A stretch of 54,622 nt of DNA from Treponema sp. (GTDB taxonomy: Bacteria > Spirochaetota > Spirochaetia > Treponematales > Treponemataceae), in assembly GCA_024402505.1 (NCBI GenBank), contig JAKSTP010000016.1:1-54622 (forward strand), written 5' to 3'. Position 1 is the first letter of the stretch, and each line of letters begins with the position of its first letter. Shown piece after piece: positions 48,881 to 54,622 of the stretch. The notes under the pieces were generated by a model that was given only the letters and a program-made list of their open reading frames with translations, did not search any database and was not told where the DNA came from. Position numbers and translations under genes: made by a program.

Positions 48881-51800
48881 ATGAAAACTCTTTACGACCC
48901 TTCCTTTGAACACGATGCATGTGGTATCGGAGCTGTAGTTAACATCGATGGAAAACAGACCCACAAAATCGTAGACAATGCACTTTCCATTGTAGAAAAA
49001 CTGGAACACCGTGCCGGTAAAGACGCAACCGGTGAAACTGGAGACGGGGTAGGAATCCTTGTGCAGATTGCCCATAAGTTCTTCAAAGCCGAATGTGAAA
49101 AAATCGGTATTAATCTTGGGGAAGAACGGGATTATGGTGTTGGTATGTTCTTCTTTCCACAGGACAAGTTTGTTCGTGCTCAGGCTATGCGCATGATTGA
49201 AACTCTCTGTGAAAAAGAAAGCCTTAAGTTCTTAGGATGGCGTGAAGTTCCTGTTCGTGAAACTGTACTTGGTAAAACAGCCCGGGACTGTATGCCTGCA
49301 ATCTGGCAGTGTTTTATTGAACGCCCTGCAGATGTAGAAAAGGGACTGGCCTTTGACCGCAAACTTTACATGGTTCGCCGCCAGTTTGAACATTCAAGTT
49401 TTGACACATACGTTTGTTCTATGTCGAGCCGCACAATCGTTTACAAGGGAATGTTCCTTGTTCAGCAGCTTCGTACTTTCTACACAGATCTTCAGAGTCC
49501 TGAATATATTTCTTCACTTGCTTTGGTTCACTCACGCTTTTCTACAAATACACAGCCTTCTTGGAAACGCGCACATCCAAACCGCTTTATTGCCCACAAC
49601 GGTGAAATCAATACAATCCGTGGTAATGCCGACCGCATGATGGCTCGCGAAGAAACAATCAAGTCACCTGTATTCAAAGATGACGAAATTGCAGAAATTC
49701 TTCCAGCCGTTGATACAACAGGTTCTGACTCAGCAATGCTGGACAACACTCTGGAATTCCTTGTAATGAACGGAATGCCTCTTCCACTGGCAGTTATGAT
49801 CTGTATTCCAGAACCTTGGAAACACGACGATTCAATGGATCCACGTAAAAAAGATTTCTATCACTATTGGGCAACTATGATGGAACCTTGGGACGGTCCT
49901 GCAGCCATCCTGTTCTCTGATGGTGACCTTGTTGGTGCTACTTTGGACCGCAACGGACTTCGCCCAAGCCGCTACTACATCACAAAAGACAACACACTTA
50001 TTCTTTCTTCTGAAGTTGGTGTTCTTGATATTCCGGAAAGTGAAATCGTAAAGAAAAGCCGACTTATGCCAGGACGTATTCTTCTGGTAGACACAAAGCA
50101 GAAAAAGCTGATTTCAGATTACGATGCTAAAAAAGAATATACAGACCTTTACCCATACGGTGAATGGCTCAGTCTGAACCTGAAACACCTGGGAGATCTT
50201 AAAATTCCTAACAAAAAGATTCCGGTTTACACTCAGGAAGAACGCGACATCATGTACCGTGCTTTCGGATGGAACTACGAAGATGTAAACGAAATGATCC
50301 TGCCTCTGGCACAGAACGGTGTTGAACCAACTGGTGCTATGGGTGTTGATACTCCTCTTGCCGTAATGAGCGACAAACATCCGGCTTTGTTCAATTACTT
50401 TAAGCAGCTTTTTGCTCAGGTTACAAACCCTCCAATCGACAGTCTTCGCGAAAAAATTGTTACTGATACAACAGTTTACGTTGGTTCTGACGGAAACCTT
50501 CTTCAGGCTGAAAGCAAAAACTGTACAGTCCTTGAAATCAACAATCCAATTCTTACCGGTGTTGATATGATGAAAATCAAGGCACTGGATATGCCAGGGC
50601 TTAAGTCTTCTGTTGTTTCTCTTCTATATTATAAGAACACTTCTCTTAAAGATGCTCTGGACAATGTTTTCGTTGCAATTGACCGCGAATACAGAAACGG
50701 ATCAAATATCATCATTCTTTCTGACCGCGGAGTTGATGAAAACCACGTTGCAATTCCTTCGCTTCTTGCTGTATCGGGAGTTGAACAGTATCTGATCCGC
50801 ACAAAGAAAAGAACAGCCATTTCAATCATCCTGGAATCTGCCGAAGTTCGTAACGTTCACCAGAGTGCAATGCTTTTGGGTTACGGTGCACGCGCCATCA
50901 ACCCATACCTTGCTCACGAAGCCATTGCAGAACTTATTGACCAGAAGCTTTTGGACAAGGATTACCACACAGCTATTGAAGATTACAACCAGGGAATTAT
51001 TGGCGGTATCGTTAAGATTGCTGCAAAAATGGGTATTTCTACAATTCAGTCTTACCAGTCAGCACAGATTTTTGAAGCTGTTGGTATTGCTCAGGATGTT
51101 GTTGATGTTTACTTTACAAATACAGTAAGCCGCGTTGGTGGTATCGGTCTTAAAGAAATTGCCGAAGACGTAAACTTCCACCACAACAAAGCTTTCGATC
51201 CTCTTGGACTTACAGTAAATACTCACCTTGATTCAGTTGGTGTTCACAAATTCCGCCGTGGTCCAACATGTGAAGATCACCTTTATTCTCCTGAAATTAT
51301 TATCAGTCTTCAGGAAGCAACAAAGACTGGAAGTTATGAACGCTTTAAGGAGTACACTTCACTTGTTGATGACAATGCTCATCCACACACACTTCGTGCA
51401 ATGCTCAAGCTGGACTTTGAAAATGCTAAGGAAATCCCTCTTGATGACGTTGAATCAGTAGAACAGATTGTTCAGAGATTCAAGACAGGTGCAATGTCTT
51501 ACGGTTCAATTTCCCAGGAAGCTCACGAATGTATGGCTCTTGCCATGAACCACCTGAAAGGAAAATCAAACAGTGGTGAAGGTGGAGAAAAACCAGAGCG
51601 CCTTGGAACAGACAAAAACTCTGCAATCAAACAGGTTGCTTCAGGACGTTTTGGTGTAACAGAAGAATACCTTCTTTCTGCTAAAGAAATTCAGATTAAG
51701 ATGGCACAGGGAGCAAAGCCTGGTGAAGGTGGACATCTTCCTGGTAAAAAAGTTTACCCATGGATTGCTACAACTCGTTACGCAACTCCAGGTGTATCAC

Positions 51801-53449
51801 TTATTTCGCCACCACCACACCACGATATTTATTCTATTGAAGACCTTGCACAGCTGATTTACGACCTTAAGAATGCAAACCGTGCAGCCCGCATTTCTGT
51901 AAAACTTGTTTCAGAAGCAGGGGTTGGTACAATTGCAGCCGGTGTTGCAAAAGCCGGTGCTCAGGTTATCCTGATTTCAGGTCACGACGGTGGTACAGGG
52001 GCTGCTCCACTTTCTTCAATCCATCACGCAGGTCTCCCTTGGGAACTTGGTTTGGCCGAAACCCACCAGACTTTGATCCAGAACGGACTTCGTTCACGCG
52101 TTGTAATTGAAACTGACGGTAAACTTATGAGCGGCCGGGATGTTGCAATCGCATGTCTTTTGGGAGCCGAAGAATTCGGATTTGCTACAGCTCCACTTAT
52201 TACAATGGGTTGTGCAATGATGCGTGTATGTAACCTGGATACATGTCCGTTCGGTGTTGCAACTCAGAACAGTGAACTCAGAAAGCGCTTTACTGGAAAA
52301 CCTGAATACGTTGAAAACTTCATGAAGTTCATTGCACAGGAACTCCGCGAAATCATGGCAAAACTTGGTTTCCACAGCGTTGAAGAAATGTGTGGTCACA
52401 CAGAAATGCTTAAAGTAAAAGAAAAGGGTGCTTTCGAAAGAGCAAACCTTGTAGATATGAGCCGTATTCTTGCAGGCGGAAACTGTCATCCTGAACTTGT
52501 TTCAGGATCTCACTTCAATCCTGCTGATGTTTATGACTTTAAGCTCGCCTCAACTATCGACGAAAAAATCTTCCTTCCTGAATTTGAAAAAGTTCTTAAG
52601 AAGGTTTCTTCAAAGAAAACTGGCTCTGGAACAAAAGAAACTATTAACTCTTCACTATTAACTATTAACTGCTGCGTAAGCAGCACTGACCGAACTGTTG
52701 GTACAATCCTTGGATCTGAAATCCAGAAGAACTTTGGAAATACACTTCCAGAAGACAGCTTCACTGTTAATGCTGTTGGTGGCGGCGGACAGAGCTTTGG
52801 TGCATTCATTCCAAAAGGACTTACAATGCGCCTTACAGGTGACGCCAACGACGGTCTTGGAAAAGGACTTTCGGGCGGAAAAATTGTACTTAAATGTCCT
52901 GAAGATGCAGGCTACAAAGCTGAAGAAAATATCATTGCCGGTAACGTTTGCTGTTTCGGTGCAACAAGCGGACAGGCATTTATCAACGGTATTGCCGGTG
53001 AACGTTTCTGTGTAAGAAACTCTGGTGCAACAGTTGTTGCAGAAGGATGTGGTGACCATGGTCTTGAATACATGACTGGCGGTGTTGCTGTAATTCTTGG
53101 ACAGACAGGAAGAAACATTGCTGCCGGTATGAGCGGTGGAATTGCCTACGTTCTTGATCAGAACCACGATCTTTATCAGCGCCTTAACAGCCAGCTTGTT
53201 ACAATGAGCGAACTTTCAGAAGAACACGATATTGAAGTGGTTAAGTCACTTGTTGAAAAACATGTAAAGGAAACCGGAAGTGCCCGGGGTAAAGAAATCC
53301 TTGCTGACTGGAATGCAAGCGTAAAGAGTTTCAAGAAAATTATTCCAAATGACTACGCCAAAGTTCTAAAAGAAATGGCCGCTGCCGAAGCAAAAGGACT
53401 GAGCCACGACGAAGCCGTCTTAGAAGCCTTCAAAAAAGTGACAGCATAA
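48881..53449 (+). CDS. gltB: Glutamate synthase large subunit
   Basis: GltB transfers the glutamine amide to 2-oxoglutarate, giving two glutamates; with glnN it forms the GS-GOGAT cycle. The N-terminal glutaminase starts after a short propeptide at Cys14 (FEHDACGIG). The central and FMN domains (GEGGEKPERLG, ISGHDGGTGAAPLSS), the 3Fe-4S cysteines (CNLDTCPFGVATQ) and the C-terminal beta-helix (GGGGQSFGAFIPKG) follow. The 1522 residues are within family range. Two stretches look foreign: residues 1202-1211 (CHPELVSGSH), the typical translation of a palindromic repeat, and about 1253-1265 (ETINSSLLTINC). Both fall in the linker before the beta-helix. Two tandem attenuators control it. Confidence 0.96.
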   Translation: MKTLYDPSFEHDACGIGAVVNIDGKQTHKIVDNALSIVEKLEHRAGKDATGETGDGVGILVQIAHKFFKAECEKIGINLGEERDYGVGMFFFPQDKFVRAQAMRMIETLCEKESLKFLGWREVPVRETVLGKTARDCMPAIWQCFIERPADVEKGLAFDRKLYMVRRQFEHSSFDTYVCSMSSRTIVYKGMFLVQQLRTFYTDLQSPEYISSLALVHSRFSTNTQPSWKRAHPNRFIAHNGEINTIRGNADRMMAREETIKSPVFKDDEIAEILPAVDTTGSDSAMLDNTLEFLVMNGMPLPLAVMICIPEPWKHDDSMDPRKKDFYHYWATMMEPWDGPAAILFSDGDLVGATLDRNGLRPSRYYITKDNTLILSSEVGVLDIPESEIVKKSRLMPGRILLVDTKQKKLISDYDAKKEYTDLYPYGEWLSLNLKHLGDLKIPNKKIPVYTQEERDIMYRAFGWNYEDVNEMILPLAQNGVEPTGAMGVDTPLAVMSDKHPALFNYFKQLFAQVTNPPIDSLREKIVTDTTVYVGSDGNLLQAESKNCTVLEINNPILTGVDMMKIKALDMPGLKSSVVSLLYYKNTSLKDALDNVFVAIDREYRNGSNIIILSDRGVDENHVAIPSLLAVSGVEQYLIRTKKRTAISIILESAEVRNVHQSAMLLGYGARAINPYLAHEAIAELIDQKLLDKDYHTAIEDYNQGIIGGIVKIAAKMGISTIQSYQSAQIFEAVGIAQDVVDVYFTNTVSRVGGIGLKEIAEDVNFHHNKAFDPLGLTVNTHLDSVGVHKFRRGPTCEDHLYSPEIIISLQEATKTGSYERFKEYTSLVDDNAHPHTLRAMLKLDFENAKEIPLDDVESVEQIVQRFKTGAMSYGSISQEAHECMALAMNHLKGKSNSGEGGEKPERLGTDKNSAIKQVASGRFGVTEEYLLSAKEIQIKMAQGAKPGEGGHLPGKKVYPWIATTRYATPGVSLISPPPHHDIYSIEDLAQLIYDLKNANRAARISVKLVSEAGVGTIAAGVAKAGAQVILISGHDGGTGAAPLSSIHHAGLPWELGLAETHQTLIQNGLRSRVVIETDGKLMSGRDVAIACLLGAEEFGFATAPLITMGCAMMRVCNLDTCPFGVATQNSELRKRFTGKPEYVENFMKFIAQELREIMAKLGFHSVEEMCGHTEMLKVKEKGAFERANLVDMSRILAGGNCHPELVSGSHFNPADVYDFKLASTIDEKIFLPEFEKVLKKVSSKKTGSGTKETINSSLLTINCCVSSTDRTVGTILGSEIQKNFGNTLPEDSFTVNAVGGGGQSFGAFIPKGLTMRLTGDANDGLGKGLSGGKIVLKCPEDAGYKAEENIIAGNVCCFGATSGQAFINGIAGERFCVRNSGATVVAEGCGDHGLEYMTGGVAVILGQTGRNIAAGMSGGIAYVLDQNHDLYQRLNSQLVTMSELSEEHDIEVVKSLVEKHVKETGSARGKEILADWNASVKSFKKIIPNDYAKVLKEMAAAEAKGLSHDEAVLEAFKKVTA
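52484..52513 (+). repeat. Palindromic repeat inserted in frame in gltB
   Basis: ATCCTGAA-CTTGT-TTCAGGAT (52488-52508) is the left half of the repeat found intergenically at 46155. It is read as CHPELVSGSH. This peptide recurs in many genomes where the repeat lands in genes, and it does not belong to the glutamate synthase family. Confidence 0.8.
52639..52670 (+). repeat. TTAACTATTAAC-type repeat inserted in frame in gltB
   Basis: Tandem-like CTATTAACT units occur here and again in the gltB-gltD intergenic region (53497-53525). In gltB they are translated as part of NSSLLTINC, lengthening a linker that is normally shorter. Confidence 0.65.
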
Positions 53450-53455
53450 AACAGA

Positions 53456-53487
53456 GTTTGTAGCCCCCTGAAAGGTGGGCTACAAAC
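53456..53487 (+). other. Strong hairpin between gltB and gltD
   Basis: GTTTGTAGCCC (53456-53466) pairs perfectly with GGGCTACAAAC (53477-53487), with CCT/AGG pairing inside. There is no T tract, so it is probably an mRNA-stabilising or processing hairpin within the gltBD transcript. Confidence 0.6.
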
Positions 53488-53496
53488 GAAACAAAA

Positions 53497-53525
53497 TTAT
53501 TAACTATTAATTATTTACTATTAAT
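53497..53525. repeat. TTAACTATTAA-type AT-rich repeat between gltB and gltD
   Basis: Repeated ACTATTAA units match the sequence embedded in gltB at 52639-52670. This is the intergenic copy of the same repeat type. Confidence 0.6.
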
Positions 53526-53547
53526 TAAAAAACCGGAGGTTTTTTAC

Positions 53548-54622
53548 ATGGGACTTTCAAACGGATTTATTAAATATACTAGAATAGAAAATGACTGGAT
53601 TGAACCAAAAGTTCGTCTCCAGAACTTTGAAGAGATGCATGTTCTTCTTAATGATGAAGACCGCCGACAGCAGGCTTCCCGTTGTATGAACTGTGGCGTT
53701 CCAATGTGCCAGAGTGCCATCAAGCTTGGAGGTATGGTAACAGGTTGTCCTCTTCACAACTTTATTCCTGAATGGAACGACGCTCTTTACAAAGGTCAGT
53801 ATGATATGGCTGCCTGGCGTCTTCTTAAAACAAGCTCTTTCCCAGAATTCACAGGCCGTGTATGTCCGGCTCTCTGTGAAAAAGCCTGTAACTGTATTTC
53901 CATGGAAAAAGATTACAGTGACGGAAAAGACATCAAAGATCCTGTAACAATTCACGATAACGAACTTTACATTATTGAAAAAGCTTTTTCTTCAGGATAC
54001 ATGAAACCTCAGATTCCAAAAGTTCGAAGCGGCAAAAAAATTGCCGTTGTAGGTTCAGGTCCTGCAGGTCTTGCAGTTGCCGATCTTTTGAACCGCCGTG
54101 GTCACAATGTAACTGTTTTTGAACGTGAAGACAGAATTGGTGGCCTTTTGATGTACGGTATTCCAAACATGAAACTGGACAAAAAAATTATCGACCGCCG
54201 TGTAAACCTGATGAAAGCCGAAGGTGTGGAATTTGTAACACGTGCCGACATTGGAAACAACATGAAAGCCGACGATCTTCTTAAAAATTTTGATGCAGTT
54301 GCCCTTTGTTGTGGTGCAAAAAAAGCCCGTCGCCTGAATGTAGAAGGGGAAGATGCAAAGGGAATTATTCCAGCTGTTGATTTCCTTAAGGCCGTTACAA
54401 AATCACTTTTGGACAGCCACGCTGTAACAGACTGCACAGACGATTCAGCAAAAATCTCCGACATCAGCCTTACTCCAGACTTTGATCCAAAAGGAAAGCA
54501 CGTAATTGTAGTTGGTGGTGGTGACACAGGAAACGACTGCACAGGAACTTGTGTTCGCCTTGGGGCAGCAAGCGTTACTGCTTTGGAAATGATGCCTCAG
54601 CCACCAGTAGAACGTGCCGCCA
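53548..54622 (+). CDS. gltD: Glutamate synthase small subunit (3' end beyond window)
   Basis: GltD passes electrons from NAD(P)H through FAD and 4Fe-4S clusters to GltB. The first 358 codons are present. The N-terminal cysteine-rich domain (CMNCGVPMCQSA, TGRVCPALCEKACNC) binds iron-sulfur clusters. The FAD-binding GSGPAGLAVADLL and the NAD(P)-binding GGGDTGNDCTGTC motifs follow. The Shine-Dalgarno GGAGGT lies 8 nt before ATG 53548. It is co-transcribed with gltB across a 98-base gap holding a hairpin and repeats. The frame is open at the window end; about 120-130 residues are expected to be missing. Confidence 0.95.
   Translation, partial: MGLSNGFIKYTRIENDWIEPKVRLQNFEEMHVLLNDEDRRQQASRCMNCGVPMCQSAIKLGGMVTGCPLHNFIPEWNDALYKGQYDMAAWRLLKTSSFPEFTGRVCPALCEKACNCISMEKDYSDGKDIKDPVTIHDNELYIIEKAFSSGYMKPQIPKVRSGKKIAVVGSGPAGLAVADLLNRRGHNVTVFEREDRIGGLLMYGIPNMKLDKKIIDRRVNLMKAEGVEFVTRADIGNNMKADDLLKNFDAVALCCGAKKARRLNVEGEDAKGIIPAVDFLKAVTKSLLDSHAVTDCTDDSAKISDISLTPDFDPKGKHVIVVGGGDTGNDCTGTCVRLGAASVTALEMMPQPPVERAA

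Overview
The window looks like part of the chromosome of an anaerobic, host-associated, low-GC bacterium. A gut or rumen spirochaete (Treponema-like) fits best. The evidence is gene content: type III glutamine synthetase, an Amt-PII fusion, an HD-GYP sensor, lone PTS IIA, intracellular GH26 and GH2 glycosidases, and a nickel-pincer (Lar) operon. That placement is inference; no rRNA or marker search was possible. No tRNA, rRNA, CRISPR array or intact insertion sequence was seen. Once the hsdR remnant is counted, no gene-free stretch exceeds 300 bases.

Layout: 1-7.4 kb carries a sugar kinase cut by the window edge, PTS IIA, an FGE-like lipoprotein, a PflX-type radical SAM protein, RsuA and a GH26 mannanase. 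7.5-13.2 kb carries purA, glnN and amt-PII. 13.2-19.0 kb carries a DUF3842 gene, larE-larB-larC and a nickel ECF transporter (nikMN-nikQ-nikO). 19.0-23.4 kb carries a YczE-type membrane protein, asnB, a YkgJ-like protein and an HMGL-like aldolase. 23.4-32.9 kb is an AT-rich accessory block: a Fic-wHTH protein behind a large palindrome, a collapsed type I restriction hsdR next to its usual metallopeptidase neighbour, a GH2 gene and an EVE-McrB/McrC pair. 33-40.4 kb is mixed metabolism: a ferredoxin-type aldo/keto reductase, a MetE-like methyltransferase, a small FeoB-associated Cys-rich protein, panE, an esterase, acylphosphatase and HD-GYP. 40.4-48.7 kb is a PucR-controlled amino-acid uptake and catabolism set. 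48.7 kb to the end is gltB and partial gltD.

The main discovery is regulatory. Five nitrogen-assimilation units (glnN, amt-PII, asnB, an amino-acid ABC transporter, gltBD) each have a leader with the same architecture. A small hairpin with hexaloop C-[AANGNN]-G overlaps the 5' arm of an intrinsic terminator just before the gene. glnN and gltB have two such modules in tandem, and panE may have a variant. The A1/G4 hexaloop is the signature of ANTAR-protein antitermination. Here, however, the hairpins are single and sit at the predicted 5' end of the transcript, instead of forming the classic adjacent pair. No ANTAR protein is encoded in the window.

A second genome-level pattern is leaderless transcription. 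Several genes without a Shine-Dalgarno have a -10 box ending exactly 6 nt before the ATG; ptsN even has TTGACA-17-TAGAAT. A third is the invasion of the gltB coding sequence by palindromic intergenic repeats, read in frame as CHPELVSGSH.
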